Below, piece after piece: positions 1 through 9,070 of a stretch of 64,000 nucleotides of DNA. The translations under genes and the position numbers were made by a program. Each line of letters opens with the position of its first letter. Position 1 is the stretch's first letter. Origin of the DNA: Vreelandella neptunia (GTDB taxonomy: Bacteria > Pseudomonadota > Gammaproteobacteria > Pseudomonadales > Halomonadaceae); assembly GCF_022489065.1 (NCBI RefSeq), contig NZ_JAKVTW010000003.1, positions 1-64,000 on the forward strand, in the 5' to 3' direction. Under the pieces are notes generated by a model. That model saw only the letters and a program-made list of their open reading frames with translations, did not search any database and had not been told where the DNA came from.

Positions 1-1347
1 ATCGAAACTTTCTGTTCTTGCCAGACCGCTAGAAAAGTTTAGGGTGCCAAAGCTCTGACCTTCTACCTCAATGACGATGCCGGCATAGGTACCTAACGGG
101 TGCGATTGATAGCAGGGGTGATTGCGGAATTTGCTTCTTTCAGCATTAGCGAGGAATAGCTCACGTTGCTCTTTATCCTTTCCAGAAAAAATAAGTTGGC
201 ACCACGTCTGACCTAACATAAATGTCTGACCAGCAGTTAAAGCGATGCCTGCGTCGGCATCCATCCAGCGAACCGTATACACGGTGCTCTCAATCTGACT
301 GAGAATCGCCAGATCCATTTTTAGGTATTGCCGGGATATCTCAAGGGCGTGGTTGATTTTTCCGTCCAATGTATCCTGTGAGGAAAAAGCAATGTCGTTG
401 AGTAATAACAGTGCGTCGTGGTGCTTGTTTAATTGACTGACGGTATTCTTTTCACGGGTTATGTCGACAATAAAGCCTTCCAAAATAGCAGGATGCCGCG
501 CATCATCTTTAACGCATTTGCCCCGCTCTTCCACCCAGCGCCAGTTGCCATCACGGTGTTGAATACGATATTCAAGGTGCCATTCTGTATTGTTAGCCAT
601 TGCTGCTGTTACCGCATTTTCCAGCGCTGGAGCATCGTCTGGATGAATTAGGTCTGCGTAGCAAATGCCTTTGTTACCAATCAGCTCTTCAGCTGGATAG
701 CCACTTACTCGATCCACCTGCCCGCTGATGTACAGCATTGTCCAGTGCTCATCGGGTAGGCAGCGGTAGGTTACGCCGGGCATGTTGTTGATCAACGATG
801 CCATCGCATCTCGGCTGGCCGTTAGTTCAACTTCTAGATTTGAGCATGATTGTCGCTTTATCTCATCGGCGTGTATTAGCTGTTCCAGAGTAGCCGCCAA
901 ATCGCTAAGCATAGCCACTTGTTGGGGTGCAAAGCGCTTGGGTTGTGTATCAATTAGGCATAGCGTGCCAATGCGGTAGCCGTTAACCGTATGCAACGGT
1001 ACCCCCGCGTAAAAGCGTATATTCGGTGTATTAGTGACAAAAGGGTTGTCTGCAAAGCGGGGGTCTTTAAGGGTGTCTTCGACAATCAATGGCGAGCTGG
1101 TCAGGATGGCATGACCACAAAATGAAATGTTGCGTGGTGTTTCTGTCGCCTCAAGTCCTTGATGCGATTTAAACCGCTGTGAATCTCCATCAATTAATGA
1201 GATCAATGAAATAGGCACTGAGAAAATTTGACGAGCTAAGCGGGTAAAACGATCAAAACGTGCCTCTGGCCCGTCATCTATTAAATGTGTTTCATCCAGC
1301 GCACGCTGACGCTCATGTTCATTTTCTGGTATTGGTGGAGCCTTCAT
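1..1347 (-). CDS. GAF-PAS-GAF sensory protein, 3' end cut by window edge
   Basis: Reading the minus strand from the ATG at 1347 gives 449 codons without a stop up to base 1, so the C-terminus lies outside the window. Residues about 20-165 form a GAF domain with the features FKSHQGLEA and SFCGHAI followed by GTLCLID. Residues about 195-315 form a PAS/PAC unit (YRIQHRDGNWRWVEERG), and a second GAF-like domain begins near 335. The domain content fits a cytoplasmic sensor; the missing output could be GGDEF, EAL or a histidine kinase. It lies 32 bases downstream of the diguanylate cyclase gene on the same strand and is probably cotranscribed. The first GAF closely resembles the N-terminus of the hybrid kinase at 27022-29634. 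The ligand is unknown. Confidence 0.8.
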   Translation of the reverse strand, partial: MKAPPIPENEHERQRALDETHLIDDGPEARFDRFTRLARQIFSVPISLISLIDGDSQRFKSHQGLEATETPRNISFCGHAILTSSPLIVEDTLKDPRFADNPFVTNTPNIRFYAGVPLHTVNGYRIGTLCLIDTQPKRFAPQQVAMLSDLAATLEQLIHADEIKRQSCSNLEVELTASRDAMASLINNMPGVTYRCLPDEHWTMLYISGQVDRVSGYPAEELIGNKGICYADLIHPDDAPALENAVTAAMANNTEWHLEYRIQHRDGNWRWVEERGKCVKDDARHPAILEGFIVDITREKNTVSQLNKHHDALLLLNDIAFSSQDTLDGKINHALEISRQYLKMDLAILSQIESTVYTVRWMDADAGIALTAGQTFMLGQTWCQLIFSGKDKEQRELFLANAERSKFRNHPCYQSHPLGTYAGIVIEVEGQSFGTLNFSSGLARTESFD

Positions 1348-1379
1348 TTTAAACCTCGGCCGTCATATCGCTCTCAATA

Positions 1380-3032
1380 CTAATTTGCAGCTAAACAAAC
1401 GCGGTTTCGACCACTGTTTTTAGCTTGGTATAGCGCTCGATCTGCTCGGTTAAGTAGCGCTTCGGCCGTGTCATCGGGAAAATGTTGGTTATCTACCACG
1501 CCCGCAGACAGAGTGCAGGCAAATTGTTTGCCCCCTCCCGTAAACTGGATAGCGGCAAAGTCTTCACGGAGGCTATTGACCATGCGTAACGCATTGTCTG
1601 AAGTGCAATCAATCATCACTAGCGCAAACTCTTCTCCACCATAGCGACCGAGTTTATCGGTACTGCGAAAACGTTGGCGAAGTAGGGTGCCTACCGCAGC
1701 AATTACTAGGTCGCCAACGGCATGTCCATGTGTGTCATTAACTTTTTTGAAATGGTCTATATCGAGCATGACGACGCAGAACGTCTGAGCTTTCCGTTGT
1801 GTCAACTGCCACTGGTCTTGCAGCGCTTCTTTAATGCTGGCGTGCTTCAGAAGTCCGGTTAAACCATCTCGGTTTTTGGTATGTTCCAGGTTGCGTAGTC
1901 GCTTAACGCGGGATCGGCACAGATTGATCAGTAGGTTGCTATCGATAGGTTTTTCTAAAAATGCATCGCCCCCTTTGAGTAATGCTTGCCCTCGCAGCTC
2001 AGCATTGGATTCACCCGAAAGATAAATAACTGGCAATTGAGACCAACGCTCCATCTGCCCGAGGAGGGCGGCTAATTCTGGACCTGTGACATCTTGTAGC
2101 CAGAGATCCATTAAAATCAGTTCAGGGTTAAAATCATTGATTGCCTCAAACAGCATGCCGGGGTGGTCAAGCACCATTACCTGCATATTGGCTGCTTCCA
2201 GTACGCCTTGAAGGTGATGTGCCAGTTCGACATCGTTTTCAATAACCATCACTCGCTCTGGCACGGTATCTTTGGTTTTAATTAATTGGGCCACGTAGGA
2301 AGCGAGCTTGATCATATCAAGAGGTTTAACAAAATAATTGCTGCCGCCACTACGCAATGCGTGAAGACGGGCAGTGAAACTCTCTTCAGTGCCCGTAAAC
2401 AATATGGGGCAGGTAAGGTCTTTTAAGCGTTCCTGCCAAAAGGCCACTGGGTTTATTTTGAGAGATTCTTGTTGAGTTGCACGATGGTCGATCAATAACA
2501 CATCAGGCGTTGTTGTTTTATCTTGGTCGAGTTCTTTTGCATCACTGAAATGTCTTACTTGAAAGCCGAAGCTGTGGAGTTGCTGCACCATATACTCAGC
2601 TAACATGGCGTCGCGCTCGATTAACCAGATGCACGGTGCGCCGTTAATGTTTTCGACGCGGCTTGTTTCGATGCCCATTGCCGCTTTCTGGCTTTTATCC
2701 GTTTCGAGTGCGCTTTGCAATTGAGCTATCCATTCGCTAACCGGCAGCGGCTGTTTGTCATTGCTAGGCTGCTCCAGTACTTTTGCCACTTGCTGTTCTT
2801 GTTCTCGCGCCTGGCGGCCCAGCTGTACAAAACCGAAGGTGCCTGCCGACCCCGCTAATGAGTGCAACGCTGAATTTAATTGCTGAAGTGCTTCTAGGCA
2901 CCTGGGTTCGTTTGCAAGTTGTCCAGCAATCTCGACAAGCCGCTCAAACTCCAAGGTAAGGCGCGTTAAGTAGGCCTCGGACAGTTTCTCAAGCCGAGCG
3001 CTTAACGCATGTGTATTACGTGAATCATCCAT
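1380..3032 (-). CDS. Hpt-REC-REC-GGDEF diguanylate cyclase
   Basis: The 550-residue protein begins with an Hpt domain whose phosphoacceptor is probably His57 in HSLAGSAGTFG (the usual Lys after Leu is Ala). Two receiver domains follow: about 120-245, with the acceptor Asp in VLLIDHRA, and about 255-370, with Asp in LILMDLWL and Lys in FLEKPID. The C-terminal GGDEF domain (about 385-548) has the active-site motif GGEEF and an RSTD inhibitory site five residues upstream of it. It should make c-di-GMP in response to phosphorelay input, and product inhibition is likely. It overlaps the upstream lone receiver gene by 8 bases, so translation is probably coupled. The protein is soluble, with no membrane segment seen. 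Confidence 0.9.
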   Translation of the reverse strand: MDDSRNTHALSARLEKLSEAYLTRLTLEFERLVEIAGQLANEPRCLEALQQLNSALHSLAGSAGTFGFVQLGRQAREQEQQVAKVLEQPSNDKQPLPVSEWIAQLQSALETDKSQKAAMGIETSRVENINGAPCIWLIERDAMLAEYMVQQLHSFGFQVRHFSDAKELDQDKTTTPDVLLIDHRATQQESLKINPVAFWQERLKDLTCPILFTGTEESFTARLHALRSGGSNYFVKPLDMIKLASYVAQLIKTKDTVPERVMVIENDVELAHHLQGVLEAANMQVMVLDHPGMLFEAINDFNPELILMDLWLQDVTGPELAALLGQMERWSQLPVIYLSGESNAELRGQALLKGGDAFLEKPIDSNLLINLCRSRVKRLRNLEHTKNRDGLTGLLKHASIKEALQDQWQLTQRKAQTFCVVMLDIDHFKKVNDTHGHAVGDLVIAAVGTLLRQRFRSTDKLGRYGGEEFALVMIDCTSDNALRMVNSLREDFAAIQFTGGGKQFACTLSAGVVDNQHFPDDTAEALLNRADRALYQAKNSGRNRVCLAAN

Positions 3033-3414
3033 TGAAGGCCTTCCAGATTGCGCGAACGTCGTCTGCCAGGGTCATCGGATCAAAAGGCTTTGCTATGACG
3101 TCTGTAGCACCGATTTCCTTATAGCGCACCACCTCTTCTGGGTGGACTTTTGCGGTCATAAACGCCACGGCGGTTGATGCAGTGATATACCCTTGACGTC
3201 TAAGTTCTAGGAGGGTGGTGGGGCCATCCATGCCAGGCATCATTACATCTAGCAAAAACATCTGAGGGGCAAACGCTTCGACTTCATTTAATGCTTGTTG
3301 CCCAGATTCGCATGCTTTGAGGGTTAAACCACCTACAAGCTCAAGTGCCATGGAGGCAATATCGCGGATGTCGGGATCGTCTTCAACGTACATAACTCTC
3401 TCAAGTTTCTCCAA
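3025..3414 (-). CDS. single-domain response regulator (CheY-like)
   Basis: At 129 residues the protein consists of one receiver domain with no output domain. The acidic pocket EDD near residue 11, the acceptor Asp in FLLDVMMPG, the Thr in MTAK and the Lys in IAKPFDP are all present, so it should be phosphorylatable. It overlaps the Hpt-REC-REC-GGDEF gene by 8 bases and is first in the operon. This suggests that it passes phosphate through the Hpt domain or competes for it. The cognate kinase is not in the visible neighbourhood. A good ribosome site (AGGAGA) lies just before the ATG at 3414. Confidence 0.88.
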   Translation of the reverse strand: MEKLERVMYVEDDPDIRDIASMALELVGGLTLKACESGQQALNEVEAFAPQMFLLDVMMPGMDGPTTLLELRRQGYITASTAVAFMTAKVHPEEVVRYKEIGATDVIAKPFDPMTLADDVRAIWKAFNG

Positions 3415-3927
3415 GCCATGTCTCCTGAAAGCTTTTTAATGAGTTTTATAAGTGGTTGTAAGCTACAAGAGTAATACTAATGTGGAGCCTTAAACAGTTT
3501 CCCCTGGATAAAGTTGTTACTAGCTAGATATGGGATCGTCGGCGAGCGCCTCAATAGAGTGAACATAGGACGGAATTTTATTCACGAGTTTGGTATGTGT
3601 ATTTGCGGTGCCAACCCCATCACCGCGCTAGCGCTACTTAGAATGGCGATAGCAGTAAACATCATCATGACCAGCGCAGGGCCCCGCAATGTGACGGTGA
3701 GTATCGGGCCTATCAGTTACGATTGCAGGAGTTTTATCGAGAATGGAAAGCTGACTTGAGGATGGCGGATAGCGCGCTGTAGCGTACAAAAAAAGAGTGG
3801 TGTAACCGCTAGTGCTGGCTTCAAGGGTGAGCTGATCTACGTTGGTTAAGCGCACGCCATTTATAATTGTTGACATCCGACTCCATCGCCCCTATAAACA
3901 CAAAATAATTCCCTACCTTAGGCCCTC
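3415..3927. other. 513-base gap, possible decayed gene on minus strand
   Basis: No convincing gene is visible. On the minus strand an 80-codon frame starts at 3876 behind a GGAG sequence. In another frame after a stop, bases 3716-3582 encode a hydrophobic stretch (MMMFTAIAILSSASAVMGLA) that looks like the last membrane helix of a transporter. The two frames together could be the remains of a broken membrane-protein gene. A short inverted repeat, TTGTA-AGC-TACAA, lies at 3456-3468 upstream of the receiver operon and may be regulatory. Confidence 0.3.
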
Positions 3928-4965
3928 ATGTTCCTCCTGATCTCGATTGCCACGCTTTCGATCGCTTTATCCTTTCTATGTTCTATCCTCGAAGCAGCCC
4001 TGCTCTCCATTACGCCCAGCTATATTGCGAAGCTAAAAGAAGAGAAGCCAAAGCTACACGCCTCGCTGACGAAACTTAAAACCAATATTGACCGGCCACT
4101 TGCGGCTATTTTGACGCTCAATACGATTGCCCACACCGTAGGGGCAACCGCGGTGGGTGCTCAGGCGGCAATTGTGTTTGGTGAATCGTCCATCGCTATT
4201 GTGTCGGCGGTGATGACGATGCTGATTCTGATACTCTCGGAAATTATTCCGAAGACCATCGGCGCAACTTACTGGCGCGGTTTGTCCCCGTTTCTGCCCC
4301 GCTTATTGAAACCGATGATTTTGGGTCTACTGCCTTTTATCTGGATGTCAGAGCAGATTACACGTCGATTGGGTAAGTCAGAGCACGATGTCGATCTGCG
4401 CGATGAAATCAAAGTATTGGCTCGCGTAGGTCTGGAAGAGAAAGTGCTGGATGCCGATGAGTCACGCACGATTATCAACATGCTTAACTTGCACGACATT
4501 CTAGTAAGCAAAGCAATGACACCGCGTACCGTGTGCGAAACGGTACTGCCTGATATGACCGTATCGGTCTTTGATGAGCGGTACGGTAAAGCGCCGTTCA
4601 CACGCTTTCCCGTGATGGATAACGGCGAGCAGGCGTTTGGCTATGTGCATAAAGCCGATATGTATCATGCAGACGATGCCAAAACGATGCGTGAACTGAT
4701 GCATCCAATTGGTAGCGTGGATGTTTCGAATAACGTAGAGCATGTATTTACCTCCATGCTCAAAGATCACCTTCACATGCGGGTGGTCTATGATGAGCAT
4801 GGCACCTTTGTGGGCTTGATTACGCTTGAAGACATTATCGAAACCATTCTGGGTCAGGATATTGTCGATGAGACTGACAATGTAGCCAATTTGCGGCATT
4901 ACGCGAAACAGCAGTGGATCAAGCGCGTTAAGCGGGATGATAAAAACGCTAAAAAAGCTGAGTAA
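3928..4965 (+). CDS. CNNM/CorB-type membrane protein with CBS domains
   Basis: The N-terminal part (about residues 1-140) is a DUF21/CNNM membrane domain with three to four hydrophobic helices and the motif SEIIPKTIGATY. A CBS pair follows at about 190-320, starting at SKAMTPRTV and ending in GLITLEDIIETILG. Proteins of this family (CorB, YfjD, CNNM) bind nucleotides with the CBS pair and are linked to Mg2+ or Na+/Mg2+ transport. At 345 residues it lacks the CorC-HlyC C-terminal domain found in the longer members. It is a single-gene unit with a strong terminator directly downstream. The substrate cannot be read from the sequence. Confidence 0.85.
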   Translation: MFLLISIATLSIALSFLCSILEAALLSITPSYIAKLKEEKPKLHASLTKLKTNIDRPLAAILTLNTIAHTVGATAVGAQAAIVFGESSIAIVSAVMTMLILILSEIIPKTIGATYWRGLSPFLPRLLKPMILGLLPFIWMSEQITRRLGKSEHDVDLRDEIKVLARVGLEEKVLDADESRTIINMLNLHDILVSKAMTPRTVCETVLPDMTVSVFDERYGKAPFTRFPVMDNGEQAFGYVHKADMYHADDAKTMRELMHPIGSVDVSNNVEHVFTSMLKDHLHMRVVYDEHGTFVGLITLEDIIETILGQDIVDETDNVANLRHYAKQQWIKRVKRDDKNAKKAE

Positions 4966-4990
4966 TCCTTTTACAGCTATCGATGTGAAG

Positions 4991-5020
4991 CGGCGCCTAA
5001 GGGCGCCGTTTTGCGTTTTA
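4991..5020 (+). terminator. intrinsic terminator after the CNNM gene
   Basis: A perfect 7-bp GC stem (CGGCGCC with GGCGCCG) and a TAAG loop are followed by a T-rich tail, TTTTGCGTTTT. Confidence 0.85.
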
Positions 5021-5182
5021 AATCCAGCCACCATTAGGCTTTTACGATCGCGGTAGGGGCTCTAATTATCGAGAGTGAACGTTGTCTAATGATTCGCTGT
5101 CTTAGCGCTAAATGATCTATAGTGAAGGCGTTGACAGTCAAATAAGGTATTAGGGTGTTTAACGCCCATTAAGGAGGAAAGC

Positions 5183-5833
5183 ATGTCATTACGTATCAAT
5201 GCAGTCGTGCCTGATTTTGAAGCGGAAACAAGCCAAGGGCCGATTCGTTTTCATGAGTGGATTGGCGACAGCTGGGCGATCCTGTTTTCGCACCCTAAAG
5301 ACTTTACGCCGGTTTGCACCACGGAATTTGGTGCCGTCGCTAAGCTCAGCGCTGAGTGGAAGAAGCGCGGTACCAAAGTGATCGGTGTGTCGGTGGATGG
5401 CGTTGAAGACCACAAGCGCTGGGGTAATGACATCCAAACCGTCAGCGGCAGCGAGGTTGATTTTCCAATTATCGCCGATGACGGCTTAACGGTGTCAAAA
5501 CTCTATGACATGCTGCCAGAAGATGCCTACCTGCCTGATGGCCGTACGCCCGCAGACAGCGCAACGGTGCGCTCGGTATTCATTATCGGCCCGGATAAGC
5601 AGTTGAAGCTTTCGATGACGTATCCAATGACCGTCGGGCGCAACTTTGCGGAAATCCTACGCGCTCTGGATGCACTGCAGACCACGTCGAAACACGGTGT
5701 TGCTACACCGGCCGATTGGACAGTAGGCCAAGACGTTATCATTCCGCCGAGCGTCTCAAATGAAGATGCCAAGCAGAAGTATGGCGAGTACGAAACGGTT
5801 CTGCCTTACTTGCGTAAGACGCCGCTGCGTTGA
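5183..5833 (+). CDS. 1-Cys peroxiredoxin (Prx6 family)
   Basis: The 216-residue protein carries the peroxidatic Cys45 in FTPVCTTEFG, with the Prx6-family C-terminal extension (about 165-216, ending YLRKTPLR). It reduces hydrogen peroxide and alkyl hydroperoxides in the cytoplasm. No conserved resolving cysteine is present: the whole protein has only one Cys, as expected for the 1-Cys type. An ideal ribosome site (AAGGAGG) lies 7 bases before the ATG. The gene stands alone between two intrinsic terminators. The electron donor is unknown. Confidence 0.93.
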   Translation: MSLRINAVVPDFEAETSQGPIRFHEWIGDSWAILFSHPKDFTPVCTTEFGAVAKLSAEWKKRGTKVIGVSVDGVEDHKRWGNDIQTVSGSEVDFPIIADDGLTVSKLYDMLPEDAYLPDGRTPADSATVRSVFIIGPDKQLKLSMTYPMTVGRNFAEILRALDALQTTSKHGVATPADWTVGQDVIIPPSVSNEDAKQKYGEYETVLPYLRKTPLR

Positions 5834-5852
5834 TAACTTGGTGTAAAGAGCG

Positions 5853-5880
5853 AAAAGCCAGCGCCTATGCGCTGGCTTTT
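5853..5880 (+). terminator. intrinsic terminator after the peroxiredoxin gene, probably bidirectional
   Basis: A 12-bp stem (AAAAGCCAGCGC / GCGCTGGCTTTT) encloses a CTAT loop. The A-run on one side and T-run on the other mean it could also end the convergent chemoreceptor transcript. Confidence 0.88.
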
Positions 5881-5890
5881 GCATGGGGCA

Positions 5891-7159
5891 TTAAGCGGAC
5901 TCTAGCGCAAGCTGTTCAATAGACGTTGAAACACTGCGCGCCCCGGTGAGTATCTCATTGACGATAATCTCAATTTCCCCGACGCTGGCTTGGCTGGATT
6001 GACCCTGCTCCACTACCTGCTGCATGGCCTGAGTCGTTCGCTCAACCAAAGCACTGTTCTCTTTTAGCACCCGGGTAATATTCTCCACCGCTTCACTGGA
6101 GCCTTTGGCCAAACGGCGCACTTCGTTGGCCACCACCGCAAATCCACGGCCCTGTTCGCCTGCGCGGGCGGCTTCCACTGCGGCATTAAGCGAGAGTAGA
6201 TTGGTTTGATTGGCGATTTGCGCGATGGTCGCGGTAATTTTATTGATTTGGTCGGCTTGCTGATTAAGAGCGGCGATCAACTGCTGTGCTTCGTTAAGAG
6301 TTTGCGTAGCTTGCGCTGAGTCTTCAAGTATTTGCTTGAGGTGTGTTAAACCGCTTTGCGCTATTTTTTCAGTCTGAGTCGATGAAGTTTGTGCCGTGTG
6401 AACGGTTACCTGGGCGGCTTCAGACGCTTGAACTGAGCGTGTAATATCGGTAGCAAATTTAACTACTTTGATGATTTGACCCTGCCCATCGTGGATAGGG
6501 TTGTACGTCGCTTCTAACCAAATGGTGTTGCCCCGGGCATCAATGCGCTCGAACTTACCCTGCATAAACTCACCGCGGCTTAAACGCTCCCAAAAGTCCG
6601 GATGTTGCTGATAAAAAACGGGCGAACAGAATTTACGGTGATGGACGTCACGTATTTGATCAATCGAGTAGCCCATTGTTTGCTCAAAGTTACTGTTTGC
6701 ATCCAGTACATGCCCATCTGGGGTGAACTCAATCACTGCCATCGAGCTGTCTAAGGCCTGGAGAATTGCTCGTTCCCTAGCCGCATTCTGATGTTTTTGG
6801 GTGACGTCGCTAGCCACTTTTAAAACTTGTACAACGTTGCCGCGACGATTTTTAATCGGCAGGTAAGTTGCCTCAAGCCAAATTTCATCACCTGTAGAAT
6901 TCAAGCGTCTAAAACGCCCTTGCTGACTCTCTCCGGCGGCCAGATTCTGCCAAAAAGACGTGTATTCAGGTTGGCTGCTCTCTTCCATAAAGCAGAACAT
7001 ACGGTGATGCTGCCCCACAATTTGCTTAAGCGAATAGCCGACGGCTTTCAAAAATAGCGGGCTCGCCTCTTTGATAACGCCATTGGGTGTAAACACAATA
7101 CAGGCAGTGTGTTGCATTAGGGCGCTATAGTGAGGTGAGGGGCGTTGAAGGCTTAGCAT
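5891..7159 (-). CDS. soluble PAS-PAS methyl-accepting chemotaxis protein, BdlA-like
   Basis: Two PAS/PAC units lie at about 10-130 and 135-255; both contain GxFxRxxxxGxxIWLEATYxPI. They are followed by an MCP signalling domain (about 265-420) with the conserved hairpin tip [19 protein letters not shown]. No membrane helix is present, so this is a cytoplasmic receptor. Domain order and length match BdlA of Pseudomonas aeruginosa (about 417 residues), which senses cues for biofilm dispersal. Each PAS probably binds haem or flavin, but that is not visible. The gene is monocistronic and convergent with the peroxiredoxin gene. Orthology to BdlA is inferred from architecture only. Confidence 0.85.
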   Translation of the reverse strand: MLSLQRPSPHYSALMQHTACIVFTPNGVIKEASPLFLKAVGYSLKQIVGQHHRMFCFMEESSQPEYTSFWQNLAAGESQQGRFRRLNSTGDEIWLEATYLPIKNRRGNVVQVLKVASDVTQKHQNAARERAILQALDSSMAVIEFTPDGHVLDANSNFEQTMGYSIDQIRDVHHRKFCSPVFYQQHPDFWERLSRGEFMQGKFERIDARGNTIWLEATYNPIHDGQGQIIKVVKFATDITRSVQASEAAQVTVHTAQTSSTQTEKIAQSGLTHLKQILEDSAQATQTLNEAQQLIAALNQQADQINKITATIAQIANQTNLLSLNAAVEAARAGEQGRGFAVVANEVRRLAKGSSEAVENITRVLKENSALVERTTQAMQQVVEQGQSSQASVGEIEIIVNEILTGARSVSTSIEQLALESA

Positions 7160-7330
7160 TTAGGAAAAGTCTCTTTCGTACAGGGTTTGTATAGTTTTTT
7201 GAATCATAATAGACATGCAGCGTAAAATCACTTTTTTGTACCAACATAGTACAAAAAGTTATTTACAGAATGTAAAGATTGTTAGTGAGTAGAGCGGAAG
7301 AGGGACGCGATTATTGGTATTGGTACAGCG

Positions 7331-7534
7331 TTAATCGTCCTGTTCGCGTTCAGGCATACGGAGTGAGGCTGGATGGCGGTTGCCTATTTTATGTAACAGG
7401 TCAAACTGGCGGACGCAGTGGCGACAAGCTGGACATATTGAAAGATGAACCTTTAGGGCTATTTTTTCACGTAGGGATAACGCTTTTTCCAGCTTTAAAG
7501 ACATTAACCCCGTGGCTTCGCGGCACATCAGCAT
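7331..7534 (-). CDS. small zinc-finger anti-sigma factor
   Basis: The 67-residue protein has the Cys near its N-terminus (MCRE) and the HxxxCxxC signature (HLSICPAC) of zf-HC2 anti-sigma factors. No membrane segment is seen, so it acts in the cytoplasm. The gene begins 16 bases after the sigma gene stop, behind GGAGAAG, which favours the ATG at 7534 over an in-frame TTG at 7549. It most likely binds and holds the ECF sigma factor encoded just upstream; thiol or zinc redox state could control release. This role is inferred from the family and pairing. Confidence 0.75.
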   Translation of the reverse strand: MLMCREATGLMSLKLEKALSLREKIALKVHLSICPACRHCVRQFDLLHKIGNRHPASLRMPEREQDD

Positions 7535-7550
7535 AACAAGCTTCTCCAAG

Positions 7551-8120
7551 CTAATTTAACCAACCATGATCCAGGCACTCTCTTAACCGTAAACGCGCAC
7601 GGTGTAAGATGACCCAGCAGTTGGTTTCAGTAATGCCGGTTTCCTTACAAATATCTGCGGTGGAAAGGCCCATCAATTCACGTAATGTGAAAACGCGAGC
7701 AATGCTGTCGGGTAAAGCGATCATGCAGGCATCAAATACCTGCCAAAAACGCTGGTTTTCCAATACCTGCTCCGGCTCGCCCCAGTGGCTTGGACGAGCA
7801 GCGTTCTGCCAGTGGCCATCAGATTGGAATAATCGATCAAGAGTATCGTCATCCAAATTCTGGTCTAGCGGTTGCCAAGTCCCTTGACGGCGCTGTTGGC
7901 GCAGTTGATCGAGAATTTTGTATTTTAAAATGCCAAACACCCATGTTTCGAACTCGGAACGTCCTTCAAAGGTTGCGCTTTTCTCAAATGCCGTAAGTAA
8001 CGTTTCCTGTACAGCATCTTCAGCGGCGGTAGCATCACGCAGTTGTAGCCGCGCAAATGCTACGAGTCGTGGTCGTAGTTGGGTAAAGTGAGCGGCGGCT
8101 AAGGTGGCGGTGAGTGTCAC
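7551..8120 (-). CDS. ECF-type RNA polymerase sigma factor
   Basis: Region 2 is seen at about residues 15-80 (AAEDAVQETLLTAFE, then FETWVFGILKYKILDQLR) and region 4 at about 125-185 (LREL, then STADICKETGITETNCWVIL). I chose the GTG at 8120, because AAAGGA lies 5 bases before it and it gives the usual 189 residues; an ATG at 8186 is possible but has no ribosome site. The gene is followed by its zinc-finger anti-sigma partner on the same strand. The arrangement is that of ECF groups with small soluble zinc anti-sigma factors. The regulon is unknown. Confidence 0.85.
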   Translation of the reverse strand: MTLTATLAAAHFTQLRPRLVAFARLQLRDATAAEDAVQETLLTAFEKSATFEGRSEFETWVFGILKYKILDQLRQQRRQGTWQPLDQNLDDDTLDRLFQSDGHWQNAARPSHWGEPEQVLENQRFWQVFDACMIALPDSIARVFTLRELMGLSTADICKETGITETNCWVILHRARLRLRECLDHGWLN

Positions 8121-8277
8121 ATTGATCCTTTGCGTCAATGCCTTCAGGGCAGCCGTGCTGATGAAGGCGATCATTATTTTATTCATTGAGCGTTAGTGCG
8201 TTAAAGTACGTGTAGATATCACGATAGACAACAATACGTCGTTCTATTCTATGCCTTTCTGTTGATTAACCGAGTTT

Positions 8278-9063
8278 ATGCTGTCCATGGAAAATACGTT
8301 GTTATTAGGGTTTTTGGGCAGCTTAACCGCCGGGTTGCTGACGGCTGTCGGCGCGCTACCGGTGCTGCTAGGAAAAACGCCTAGTCGTGGCTTTCGCGAT
8401 TTAGCGTTGGGTTTCGCCGCTGGGGTAATGCTGGCAGCCTCCTTCTTCTCGCTGATTATTCCAGCGCTGGATGCTGCGGAAATCTATTATTCCGGCGGCC
8501 CCGTGCCTGCCGCAATTGTGTGTATCGCTATTCTGCTGGGAATGGGCGCCATTGCGCTACTTAACGAACATCTACCCCATGAGCATTTTGCGCAAGGACG
8601 CGAAGGGCCGGAGGCCGCCTCTCTGCGCCGTGTCTGGCTGTTTGTCTTTGCTATTACTATTCACAACCTGCCGGAAGGTATGGCGGTCGGCGTCGGTTTT
8701 GGGGCCAATGGGCTAGAGGGCGGCATGCCGCTGGCTATCGGCATTGGCCTGCAGAATATGCCGGAAGGGCTGGCCGTCGCGGTGGCTTTGATGGGCGAGG
8801 GTTACTCGAAGTGGCGCTCCTGGTCGATTGCTGCGCTAACCGGCCTAATCGAGCCCATCGGTGGGCTGTTTGGTGCCAGTATTGTTAGCGTTTCCCAAAT
8901 ACTGCTGCCCTGGGGCCTGGCCTTTGCCGCAGGTGCCATGCTGTATGTGATCAGTCACGAAATCATTCCTGAAACCCACCGCTGTGGGCACCAAAAGAAA
9001 GCCACGTTTGGCTTGGCGATGGGGCTGGTGATTATGCTGTTTTTAGATGTGTGGCTGGGTTAA
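8278..9063 (+). CDS. ZIP family metal transporter
   Basis: The 261-residue membrane protein has about eight hydrophobic helices. It carries the two ZIP metal-site motifs, HNLPEGMAVG in helix IV and QNMPEGLAVAV in helix V, where His, Asn and Glu line the metal path. It belongs to the GufA/ZupT-like branch that moves Zn2+ and other divalent metals into the cytoplasm. It is divergent from the ECF sigma gene and convergent with a MerR regulator of a metal-efflux ATPase, so import and export genes are adjacent. A second in-frame ATG at 8287 is an alternative start. Confidence 0.88.
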   Translation: MLSMENTLLLGFLGSLTAGLLTAVGALPVLLGKTPSRGFRDLALGFAAGVMLAASFFSLIIPALDAAEIYYSGGPVPAAIVCIAILLGMGAIALLNEHLPHEHFAQGREGPEAASLRRVWLFVFAITIHNLPEGMAVGVGFGANGLEGGMPLAIGIGLQNMPEGLAVAVALMGEGYSKWRSWSIAALTGLIEPIGGLFGASIVSVSQILLPWGLAFAAGAMLYVISHEIIPETHRCGHQKKATFGLAMGLVIMLFLDVWLG

Positions 9064-9070
9064 ACCAGCG

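Noticed and set aside
3456-3468. HexR operator upstream of the receiver operon
   Set aside because: TTGTA-AGC-TACAA has only five bases between TTGT and ACAA, whereas seven or eight are expected.
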